From Mimachlamys varia (Eukaryota > Mollusca > Bivalvia > Pectinida > Pectinidae), in the NCBI GenBank assembly GCA_947623455.1, contig OX392527.1, positions 47,784,401-47,848,400 of the forward strand: a stretch of 64,000 nt of DNA. The letters run 5' to 3'. Position numbers and translations under genes: made by a program. Shown here one piece after another: positions 9,601 through 19,520 of this stretch (position 1 is its first letter; every line of letters begins with the position of its first letter). The notes below the pieces were generated by a model. That model was not told the origin of the DNA and did not search any database. It worked only from the letters and a program-made list of their open reading frames with translations.

Positions 9601-12600
9601 ACTGCCAATGTTTAATTTCATAAGGAGTTTTCTGTGCATCTATGTACTAGTATTATTTTATCAAAGCAGTTGGTGAAACTTTTTCGGCCTTCTATATGTT
9701 AAAGAAAAATCAGAGAATACCAAAGCGTCAACAAAACCATAATCCGAACTCAAAATCGATAAAACTAGTGGCAAAATAGGAACAAAGGGAAGATTTACAT
9801 GGAGACTCTCGTAAAATCACAAGAGAATAAGACCAGGTGTTCCGGAAGAGTATGCGTCCTCGGCCCCATCGACGACACCCGCCATGTAAATCTTGGTCAC
9901 ATCCAAGTAAGCATCAATCCTCAAAATGAGAACCGAGTCATCATTGTCATCACAACAAGTAAATTGTTAAAGAGACCTTTTGATAAAATATAACACCCTA
10001 CCTAACATGAAGAAATTATGTAAAAAGGCCAAGGAAGTACCTGCATTTATGGTAGTACAGTATAGTATATGCTTAATACGGCAGTATAACGCAAATACTG
10101 TAGTTGAATTGGATTTACTTGGTCCGAAATACCTTGTTATTTTACTGTATATAGATACGGGTATTAAAGTCAGATTTAAAATGTTTTGACTACCGGTTTC
10201 CAAGTTTAAAATAACCATGTTAATCAGTGTATTGCAACAACGGTATGTCTTTAAGGAAAGTAAAATGCAATGAGTGAGTGATCATTTTTATATTAATACG
10301 TTGTAAACACTTTCCTGTTTTCCATTGCGACCCTATCGGATAGAGCACTTGCCGTGATAATTCGTTTTACAAATATTTAATCCTGGCAAATATTTACATT
10401 TGAGACGTGATATAATCAATTCACATTCTGACGTTTGGCCTATGTAGGCCCTTCAGCGACCGGGAACAGGTATTCTATTGTGGGTCATAGACTTATCAAC
10501 CGCTATAGCCCTAGTAAAGTGTGTATTGAGATAATGGTATAGTGTTCGGTTTAAGACATGCATTCGTTTTACGTCAGAGAAAAAAAAAGAAAAAACTTTA
10601 ATATTGTATAGTATGGTATATGGAACACCGGAGTCTACTTCTGTTCCAGTCAATACAAAAAGACCTACAACTGATACTCTCGACAATTTTGACCCCAGTT
10701 TGCTGTTCTTTTCAATTTATCCTAGTGACAACCATGAAATGTGGAATTGGAAGTTTCAACCTTTTAAATGTCCTCGTCAAAACAACATTTCCCTTGTAAG
10801 ATATGTTTAAGAGATGACGTCTTTTAAATGTTTTATTGGTCATAAACAGAGGAGCGTTTGTCTCCATGTGAAATTTGATTATTTGCTTTTTCTGCGACGA
10901 CTTACCGAGCTGATCCTTGTTCCAATTTAATTTATCGATGTGTTAGTTCTAAGTAAATACTATTCGCACTGATATTCACAAACATGATTTGTTAAGGATT
11001 TACTAATCCTGATATATGGCGGACATATTCTGTACAAGTGTCGGTCGCACCTGTGTGCTTGCCCCAACCACTTATTTAATACTGGTCATGCTAGCTTAAT
11101 TGCGTGACTGAAAAAGGTAGTATGGTCCCATATAGAAATTGAAGCTTAAAGTAATGGGAATCGTAATATGAAAAATGAAATTGAAAATAAATATATACCT
11201 ACTTGATCACCTGTTTATTAAATACGATTCATAAATCACAAAGTAAAGGTAGAATAATATTGTAATACGTACCAATGACAATATAAAGGCGATGAATGCT
11301 TTCTTATTCTATCTAGACATTCTTATAATAGAAAATATAACCTTTCAATGATATATTGAACCCAATTTGACAGGACAATAATAGATCAATACATATGTAA
11401 ATGTATGTCTGTATATACTTACCGGCTGTTTGGTAGAAACGATGAGGTTGTTAGGAAGAAACACAGGGAGATGAAAAAGAAACGGAAAAACATTAATTTA
11501 TTTATTCGTAAATTATATATTATTTATGTTTTAGACATCATTCTTTCAGCCATCGCTTTTTTGGATTTTTTTTTAAATTTGTGTTCGATTCATTTCATTT
11601 GTTTATTTATTATTTCTCTATTTGCTAAAATTGGTTCTAGATAATTCGATTAGCATTTCTTGGCGGCTATCATGTCAATGGAAATAATAATAATAAAAAA
11701 CCTTAGTGATTTTCATGTTTTTTCGTGATTTTCGTGTGTTTTTGTAGTTACTATTGAACCAGGAAAATAAACATTGAATCTGATATACCAGTCTACTGTT
11801 TGTTGACGAATGATACCAAGAAAGTTTGTACAACAAAACGACCTAGCGTGATTTTCATTGTTTTCGTGGTTACTTTTGAACCAGGAAAATAAACCACTAA
11901 TCTAATATACCTGTCTGCTGTTTGTTTGTTGATTCATTTTACCCACGAAAATTTGCACCAAAAAAATTCAAGTCAAGGAGGAAGTACACATGCAAATATT
12001 GTGTTTGGACTGAGTCCTTGACGACGAGTTCAAGTAACACAATTATTTCATCCAAGGAACAGTACTCACCCCTGCGTGCCATCGACAAGCTTTGTCATTG
12101 TTGGACACTGCATTATACAGCTTTTTACATCTCATACACGAAAACACGGCGTGACCCGTCCGGGATGGATGAGGAGGGGGACTCGACCCGTCATCACTCT
12201 GAGTTTGAGTGTTCACGAGCTCTGTCAAGAAGACGTCACGAGATTGGTTATTACTTAAATTTTCTATGGATCCTTGTCTTTTTTGTTTCCCACTCTTAAG
12301 ATATCTTGCATGTTCTAGAAAAGCCTTCCTATCTTCCACATCACGGCGAACGTTTAACTTTGTGAGATGTGACCGATGTCTTTTAATATCATTGGCCTGA
12401 TTACGCTGTTCTCTGATCACTTGCTGTTTGAGTTTCTTTTCAAGGCACCTTACTCTACTCTGATGGGTAAACAGGTTAAAATACACTGTTACGAAACCAC
12501 ACGCTTCACACTCCACTTCCCGGAAGTCACATTCCTCCACGTGTTTCTTTATATCACATCTGCGGATTTTTTTCTTGCATCCTTTCGAAATGTTTGGACA

Positions 12601-12930
12601 GGTCATGGCCGTGTTCGGACATTCGTCGCCCATGTGATCGGGAAGGTTTGCTAGAGGGAAGGTTTTCCCACATTTATTGTGACAACGAATTTGCAAGTTC
12701 AAGAGCTCTAACCGAAAGTCCATCGAAGGTTGTGACGTTTTTTTGGTCAGAGGAGCACTACATACTGGACATCGCTTTGCCATATCACCTTTAAGCCGTT
12801 TTTTGATACAAGAGCTGCAGAAAATATGACCACAGGCGTTCTCGACTGGATCCAGGAAAACTTTATGGCATAATTTGCAGATGTATTTTTCGTCCACTGC
12901 ATCAACGAACTGACGAGGATCCAATCCCAT
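6543..12930 (-). CDS. RING-type E3 ligase-like protein with TRAF-type zinc fingers and a C-terminal Cys/His module; micro-exon gene
   Basis: Proposed exons in transcript order: 12070-12930, 11423-11425, 9238-9240, 8977-8982, 8547-8552, 7364-7366, 7081-7083, 6543-6608. They total 316 aa plus stop, all junctions phase 0. The N-terminus is a C3HC4 RING (Cys18, Cys21, Cys33, His35, Cys38, Cys41, Cys54, Cys57). TRAF-type Cys/His fingers span about 80-163, then a basic, probably helical stretch. From about 263 comes a Cys-x2-Cys, ACRWH and terminal TCFACG/GC/GHH module. RING plus TRAF-type fingers is the N-terminal layout of PDZRN/LNX-like ubiquitin ligases; no PDZ domain is seen. Ubiquitin-ligase activity is inferred. 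The large exon is certain, the terminal exon likely, and the micro-exons supported only by splice signals and phase. The 5' untranslated sequence begins at an acceptor (exon start 12951), so a further upstream exon exists. Confidence 0.8.
6751..6925 (-). mobile_element. Retroelement 3'-end fragment 1
   Basis: Shares the AATACCAAAGCGTCAAC block, a Pro-Pro-poor 3' tail and the CACATCCAAGTAAGC-type block with the other copies, with an internal deletion near 6835. Antisense to the window + strand. Lies in the last intron of the RING/TRAF gene. Confidence 0.7.
7081..7083 (-). CDS. Candidate 3-nt micro-exon 6 (GGG, Gly)
   Basis: The minus strand reads GATTTAAAACAG, GGG, GTAAGTCTA. It has the same arrangement as micro-exon 5, 283 bp away, and could be a duplicate of it. 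Confidence 0.45.
7364..7366 (-). CDS. Candidate 3-nt micro-exon 5 (GGG, Gly)
   Basis: The minus strand reads CAATCCAAAAG, GGG, GTAAGTACC after a T-rich tract. Confidence 0.45.
8083..8470 (-). mobile_element. Retroelement 3'-end fragment 2
   Basis: Same family as fragment 1, longer, running into the region that in other copies encodes the end of the reverse transcriptase. Frames are broken. It ends about 75 bp before micro-exon 4. Confidence 0.7.
8547..8552 (-). CDS. Candidate 6-nt micro-exon 4 (GTGTTC, Val-Phe)
   Basis: The minus strand reads a long T/C-rich tract, CTCCTGGATAG, GTGTTC, GTAAGTATA. No other AG occurs between the tract and the site. Confidence 0.5.
8977..8982 (-). CDS. Candidate 6-nt micro-exon 3 (ATGGAT, Met-Asp)
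   Basis: The minus strand reads GTTATCTTTGCAG, ATGGAT, GTAAGTATAT. Both splice sites are close to consensus and only six bases apart. Confidence 0.55.
9238..9240 (-). CDS. Candidate 3-nt micro-exon 2 (ATT, Ile)
   Basis: The minus strand reads GATCATCAG, ATT, GTAAGTATT. The pyrimidine tract is weaker than in the others, so this is the least certain member. Confidence 0.4.
9707..9965 (-). mobile_element. Retroelement 3'-end fragment 3
   Basis: A 3' tail copy in the same orientation as fragments 1 and 2, truncated before any recognisable reverse-transcriptase sequence. It lies in the intron between micro-exons 1 and 2. Confidence 0.7.
11423..11425 (-). CDS. Candidate 3-nt micro-exon 1 (CCG, Pro)
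   Basis: The minus strand reads a pyrimidine-rich tract with a CCTAAC branch-like site, ACCAAACAG, then CCG, then GTAAGTATA. No earlier AG lies between the tract and this one. Phase 0 on both sides. Confidence 0.5.
12070..12930 (-). CDS. Main coding exon of the RING/TRAF-type zinc finger gene
   Basis: It encodes 287 aa from ATG at 12930 down to a Gly codon. The open frame runs eight codons further, but those bases are the splice donor GTGAGT and intron, so the apparent C-terminus there is not real. The donor sits exactly at a codon boundary. The exon holds the RING (residues 18-57), the TRAF-type fingers and the first half of a terminal zinc module (Cys-x2-Cys, then ACRWHAG). A CTTAG acceptor precedes it, making bases 12931-12951 5' untranslated. 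Confidence 0.92.
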
Positions 12931-13125
12931 CTTGAATGATGTGTTTTCAATCTAAGGAATACAATGAAGAAAAAACAACATTAATAAGTGGGAACACGTG
13001 GAGCATTAACCTGCTGATCATATTTATCTACTATAATAACGGCATGTATTGCAATAGAATTCATTCGCATAACTGATTTGATTCAAAAGCTGCACACACA
13101 TATCACGTGTATGTATATAAAAATT

Positions 13126-13209
13126 CATCGTCGGAAACCCACGGTACACGTACTTCTCTGACGTTTGGATACAAACGTCAGAGAAATGAACCGTGGGTCT
13201 CCGACGATG
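13126..13209. mobile_element. Foldback MITE, CATCGTCGG family, copy B (84 bp)
   Basis: Inverted repeats of about 40 bp start CATCGTCGGAAACCCACG and include CTTCTCTGACGTTTG on both arms. No convincing target duplication remains. It lies upstream of the RING/TRAF main exon. Confidence 0.75.
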
Positions 13210-13325
13210 TATTCAGAGTACATATGTCGTTTCCCGGAGGAAGATTTGTACATACCGTCTCGCATTGCATGATTGTAAGAGTTGACTTAATTTGGGATCT
13301 TATTTTTTTTCTCCCTTGACACTAC

Positions 13326-13665
13326 CTCATTTCTGGCCTTTAGTTGAATATTCGCCCCTGCGGGAAAGGTAATGGGTTCAGTCCCCTTGCCAAGACATAC
13401 TAGATGCTCCAAAAATGGTAGTTACTATTCCTTGTTGCTTGATGCTGAGCCTTATGGGAGTGGAACGACAGGTTCGCCTGTTGTCGGTAAAATGTGACCG
13501 GGTGGGGTGTTTTGCCGGGGGTCTTCGGCAGTATACTTCAGTGTGGTAGCACTTTAAAGTTGACATCCGTTCCTCATTAAAGTAAGAAGTCTTACACAAA
13601 CACACCCAACAAATACACTCGCACTGCATACACCGCGAAGTCGTCTTTTAATGACCCTGGTGATT
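13326..13665 (+). mobile_element. SINE-like element
   Basis: Starts in a degenerate tRNA-like head with a B-box-like GGGTTCAGTCCCC, followed by a G+C-richer body (TGACCGGGTGGGGTG, TCTTCGGCAGTATAC) that stands out from the AT-rich surroundings. I recall similar bodies as dispersed repeats in bivalves. Ends are approximate. Confidence 0.5.
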
Positions 13666-13669
13666 GGAC

Positions 13670-16600
13670 GTTAGACTACATAAAGGCCAGACCAATGCCG
13701 TATTAGTTACTCTCTATTTTCTCTTTCTGTGGATCAATTGTGGCCACATGCTTGTGTTTTAGCCATGATCATAGCATTATTATGGTGACGAGAGTTCGGA
13801 AGATCAAGTGGCAAATGAACAAGTACATCACGATGTGGAAATTGCCTAATTTGTCGTACAAAAAAAATCGAGGCTAATAACAAATGAGAACTTTGGTCTA
13901 ATATCATTTGTGATTTTGCCAAAAAGATGTTTAACTCAAATAAGACATCTTCTTTAAGTCATGTATTGAAAACAATTAGCTATTACTTTTGCAGAAATTA
14001 TGTTAAAAAAAAGTCTTCGAAGGGGTAAACTCCCAACTGTACGCCATGTGGTCATGCTAGTGTACTTGAATATACCATTGAAATACGTCTTTTTTTTTTT
14101 AAATACCAAGGTATTCTTAACTATCAACGGCTTATTACGCCTTTAGGAAAGTTAACCATATACTAATGAAGTACGAGTAATGGTATATACACAAAATACT
14201 ATGGCTGATTACGTCTAGAAAACCCACACGAACAAAAGAATACAGGAGGCGTATTGAGGTACTTCTCCGCAGTACTCTATAACAGAATAACCCCTACATA
14301 GGTATACAAATATGAATATCTGTGATATGCCTATTTCGATCTTGAAAAGATAATTATGAAATGTAATTCAACGAGCTTTAAAAGGTATATTTGCACTGTG
14401 CAAAGCTCAACACGCCCTTGATGCTGTCTGGTATAGTGAATTCTTTTATACTGCTATTTTGATTTCACAATGAACTTGACTGACTACCGACAAATTAGAT
14501 TCTTGACTGCAAAACCTGAATATGACAATAGAGTTTAGTGTTTACTTTTCTTTTGTTACTTTTACAATTATCTTCATCATTTATTTTCAATAGACAAATT
14601 TTAAACAAAACAAAAACGAACAGGATTGTGTAATCTGAATTTGGAATTTATAACCTTAATTTCACTACAGAGATGCATCGGGTATCGATATCCTTTCTCT
14701 GAGCAGCCATGCAGGTAAAATTCGATGAAAGATCGGGGTTAGATGGTTAGCATGTATTGATAGATTTCATCCCCAGTGTCAATGTCAGTGTGAAAAATAT
14801 TGAATGGCAATATTTACCTCCCTAATGGCACAGTTTGTGTCTGTCTACATCGCGGAAAGTCGATCTAATTAGGCGTGCTATCATGTCCCGTAGATTATTG
14901 TGGAAACGGATCAGCGTCATGGTGGATGTCAAATCTCCAATGATTGATGTTTCGTGGATTTTAAACCTTTTTAAACCTTCAAACTCGGGTTGTCTCGCAG
15001 GTCTTTGGTTATGTGTATATAATGGAACATTCGACTGGCGACAGAAAGCGATCAACAGAGGCGTCGCGTGTTTGTATACATGTTAGGATATCACCTTTTG
15101 TTTTCTTACTTAGGGTAGTTTAAGTTTGTCAGATGTTTACGAATGTTTTGTCTATAAACGTTGGTATACTTCATTATTCAAAAATGTATAAACATAACGG
15201 TAAACAATTACCAAGAGTAAAATGGAGATCGAAGAAAACAATGGTATCTACAATCAGGAACCAAGGTGATATCAAAACAAGAGGATGATAGTAGGGAGGT
15301 CTGTGAAACGATGAATCAGAATAGCCCTATACAGTGTCAAATGTCTTCTCTGGTGTCGTGGTATCACACTGGGTAGTTATAACAAAACGCTTGAAACAAA
15401 GGTGACGATAAAAGTCAAAACTTCCTGATTGGAATCATAAAATATGTATATGGTTGGAAACAACACACCCAAGACCATATCTGTCACGGCGACAGTTGAG
15501 TACAGTACTTTCAAGGGATACTACTCTTCAAATGATGTCTTTTATTTGGAAATATTTTCTTCTCATAATTATGCTGAAGCTATGTGATTATTAAATTGTC
15601 TATTAAGTAAGGCTGTATCATTCCCCTTCCCCGTTTTACTAAATCTCAGCATAGATTATACAACAAGCTGTGTTTATATTAATAATATGTATGTCAGGAG
15701 CCATGATCAATTATGAAAAAATAATTATGATATCGGTAAAATATAAAGCACAATATGTCGTTCATGTAACCATAAACTTGGATATAGTTTAGCATTTGTC
15801 ATAAAATAGATAAATATAACAAAACATGGTATACTGTATATATTACTTAATTTAAAAGGTGCAGCACCTGTGTGTGTTAGATTCATCCCTAATGATATAT
15901 ATTTACATAATTATTATGACAGAAATTAAGAGAAGAATTAAAACACGCTGGTTCCGGCATTGTGGTAATTTACCTTGAGAAGATAATTCCTATATTAAAA
16001 GTGTTAAAAGATTAAATGTTACCTTTCTCTGAGATGATTGTCCTGGCAGTCAAAAATCCTTGATCGACCATACAATGTCGGGTACCTATAAATACTGCTC
16101 TTACTTGCTAGACAACACCGGTAAATATAACGTAGATAACTTCCCCTCACAGGTAGATCACAGGTAAATCACAGGTAGAGAACCAACCGTTCTAAATCCA
16201 TTATGTATATAAAAATTTATAGAGGAAATCCAACATAGATATCACTCACAATGTCAACAGGTTTTCAGTACACGATATATATCCTGGCTGTCAAATCTAT
16301 CGACGAGGCGAAATGTCGGTGATTTGCCACCTGTACGCTAACCAAATACCCCTGAAATACCAAGTTTCGATCTGGCGTTAGACCATACTGGCTTTGTGTG
16401 AGCAAATGTTTATAGGACTGTTCGTGTAGAGACGGAATTTAAACGAACAAGTACAAACTGCTACTATATATACGTTAAACCCTTTGGTACAGTATAATCG
16501 TAGGTGAATTGGTATGCGTGTTTAATCATCCATATCTGGTTTAACACGGAAAGAGTAAAATACAAACCTCTTACGAATCGTCATAAATAAAAGAAAACAA

Positions 16601-17340
16601 CATGTTGTAGACTGTTTTATTTTAATTTCTAACACTGTTTGTTAATTAATTAAGTTACACTGTACAAACCTCGTATGGAGCATAATCAATATAACAATAC
16701 TGAGCAGTAAAGAAAAAATCAATATATGTTATTAGTGTAAAATATTGTAATTTAGTTTTACAAATTGAATAATAGACATGAATTTTTAATTTTTTTTTCA
16801 AAAATTGTTTTAGATACTGGTAAATAAATCATTATGAAAAGTACTTGGTCTTAACATAGTTTAATTGATTGATTATCAAATAACTTAAATTTAGGTACAT
16901 GTAAATATATAATTGCTAATAAAATATAACAATACAAACACAACACAATAACCGTGACGAAATTAATTTAAATACCAATGTATACAATTTGAAATGATTA
17001 AATGATTACATTGAAATAAAACGATTCACATTGATTATGAATACATTGTATTTATAAATAATTTGTTAGTTAAGTGAATATACAAAATCAAACAAGGGTA
17101 AAATATGTATTTATGATGTATAAATGAGATGGGCTGTTATGCGTTAGCATTTCGTAGAGCCTAAGAGCATTCTTATCTAAAACTCTGTCAACAGCAGAAA
17201 ATACAAATAATACAATCAAATATCTCATAATAAACGAGCACGAACTAGCAAAGTAATTAAAAACGAACTTTGAATACCATTTAACGACGGAGTAGTAATA
17301 CCAACTTGGCAAATCTTTTTATTTCACTTTCATATATATC
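13670..17340. other. Intergenic, no gene seen
   Basis: AT-rich sequence between the RING/TRAF and lectin genes. Apart from a short piece near 15835-15895 shared with repeats at 23990 and 26726, I see only short open frames with no domain. Confidence 0.5.
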
Positions 17341-17344
17341 TAAT

Positions 17345-17815
17345 ATGTGCTGTCTATAAACAACAAGAAGTTTGCTGACCACGTCGATCGTATATATCCC
17401 TCTGAACTTGAAATAAAGGACACAACAGACTCTTCTAAACTACGACCAACATGGATAGCTTACTACTACGCTATACGATAAATGTAACGATTTCAATTTT
17501 CCGATCGTGAACTTTCTATTTATTAATAGAAACATCCTTGCTTCTCCAACCTATGGTGTTTACATGTCGAAGTTGATTTGTTACTCTGGGGGCTGGGCTT
17601 GCTCTAAATTTCGAGATTTTCGTGATTGACAACACAAGGATTCGAGAGATGATCAGAACTATGGACAAGTTTTACAGTCGCTTACTATTCCAGAACACCT
17701 GGTCTTATTATCTTGTACTTTTACAAGAGTCTCCATGTAAATCTTTCCTTTGTTCATATTTTGCCCCTAGCTTAATCGATTTTGTGTTTGGATTATGGTT
17801 TAGTTAACGCTTCGT
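17345..17815 (+). pseudogene. Retroelement reverse-transcriptase C-terminal fragment
   Basis: In pieces and shifting frames it encodes the sequence that follows the YIDDLL-type catalytic motif in the 27.6-kb copy (FADH, YPSELEIKDTT, DDFNFP), then the shared 3' tail. Several stops, frameshifts and deletions are present. A SINE is inserted just after it. Confidence 0.75.
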
Positions 17816-17849
17816 TATTCTGTATTTTTTTCTACACAACAGAAGATAT

Positions 17850-18108
17850 TGGGGTGGTCGGGTGGTGCGGTGGATAGCGCACTTGCCTTTCACCAAGGCG
17901 GCCGGGGTTCGATTTCCGACCGGACGTGAAAAGGTATTGGGTCACCTGCCCGACCCCGTAGGTTTTCTCCGGGTACTCCAGTTTCCTCCTACAATAAGAC
18001 CCCTCACGCGCTAGTACCCGGGCCAACAAGAGTGATTGATATAAGTCGGACAACTTGTTTCATAATTGTTGTTAAATAAATAAAGTTTATATTTATATTT
18101 ACATATTT
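17850..18108 (+). mobile_element. tRNA-derived SINE with 12-bp target duplication
   Basis: It begins with an A-box-like GGTGCGGTGGATAGCGCAC and a B-box-like GGTTCGATTTCC, then a CCGGGTACTCCAGTTTCC body and an AT-rich tail. Exact 12-bp repeats AACAGAAGATAT flank it at 17838-17849 and 18109-18120, marking target-primed insertion. Confidence 0.88.
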
Positions 18109-18729
18109 AACAGAAGATATAACACATATATCACTTGTAAGCTGAATAACTAAGAAGGGACTTCTTACACCATATAACTGGCAGAAAATACAACAAACTT
18201 CTAAGACCCTGTAAACGGCAGATAATATAGTTCAATCCAATACATAACATTTTAATAAAACTAATATAACGAAAGCTAGAAATAAAGGAGAACATAAATA
18301 TAGATATCACAAAATAAAGACCTAGGTTCGAACCAAACATTAAAAACACATTACACATAATAAACTCATTATAACGACAGATATCGAAGTGGACAGACCT
18401 CTGCACTAACTACAGGGAAGTAACTCGTGAAGAACTCTTAGTTCAACATTTTTCGACGAATTTCGGAACTTTTTTAAGATACAATCAACCTGAAATTTCG
18501 AAAACACCTTAATGTTTATGCATAATATTGAAGAATCTGAAGAAAAAACGCAAGAATGTTTTTAAAAAATTATTAGTGCGAACTCCTTATAGGTCACAAA
18601 TTACTTACACATCGGACTGACCGCTCTGTATTCCACTTTGTACGCCATGTTTCTGTACTAAGTACAGCTTTTTATTTAACTCTATGAATGCCATGTATAT
18701 CACTCTTTACATGTAAATGTAACAACAAT

Positions 18730-18890
18730 CGTCCGTATACCAAAAGCCAGGGAGGTCGATCCAATGGCGCTGGCTGCTACTTTTGTGTAGATGTCGGGCA
18801 CTTTAAAAGGGAGTGTCCAAAACTTAATCCACCGGCAGTTGCCGTTTACTCACTGACACTTGTGGCTGACATTTACTCTTGTAGCTGACA
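18730..18890 (+). pseudogene. Zinc-knuckle (gag-type) relic
   Basis: A short frame contains CYFCVDVGHFKREC, a textbook CX2CX4HX4C zinc knuckle preceded by a basic/Gly/Ser stretch. This is the nucleocapsid signature of LTR-type retroelements; cellular CCHC proteins also carry it. No protease or polymerase follows. The frame stops in the minisatellite that begins at about 18845. Confidence 0.5.
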
Positions 18891-19090
18891 TTTACTATTG
18901 TAACTTACATTTCGAAACTGATATTTACTCTTTTAACTCACATTTACTCATGTAACTTACATTTTGTAGCTGACATTTACTCTTGTAGCTGACATTTTGT
19001 AACTGACATTTACTCTTGTAACTGACATTTGTAGCTGACATTTACTGTTGTAACTTACATTTACACTTGTTACTGACACTTTTGTAACTG
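18845..19090. repeat. Minisatellite of about 20-bp units
   Basis: Irregular tandem copies of TGTAACTGACATTTACTCT, with variants missing ACTCT, about a dozen units. Confidence 0.8.
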
Positions 19091-19520
19091 TGAAATTGTG
19101 AATTAAGATACGTTTAGAAATCATGTCCTATTACCGAGTGCAGTGTGTTTTGCATTCGATATCATTATATTCAATCGAACCGAAGAATTACGAAAGTGTA
19201 CAGCGGGGAAGTTGTCGATTATTCTGTCCAAAATTCCGGAGCACTGCAATGAAAACATTTAAAACTGTTTGGTCATACGGACAAAAATGTCTAATATATT
19301 TGACTCCAAGATTAATAGAGTAAATTAAATAGTTTTGTTGACAGTTTAAGGAATCAATACCTGTATCTAGTCTATTGCCACAAAATTTCAATTGCAAATG
19401 CACTTGTGCCACAAAGCTAGCCTTTCCCGTCATTTATCATTTGATAATGAATAAAACGTGCGAACATGACGTCACATACTTCACCTAAAATTCCACGTAA
19501 GTAATGAAAACGACACTTAC

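Noticed and set aside
10901..10921. Seventh minus-strand GTAAGT with an AG four bases upstream, inside the micro-exon region
   Set aside because: The insert would be 4 (or 10) nt and break the frame, and there is no pyrimidine tract.
12043..12069. Last eight codons of the open frame in the RING/TRAF main exon
   Set aside because: They consist of the GTGAGT donor and intron sequence.
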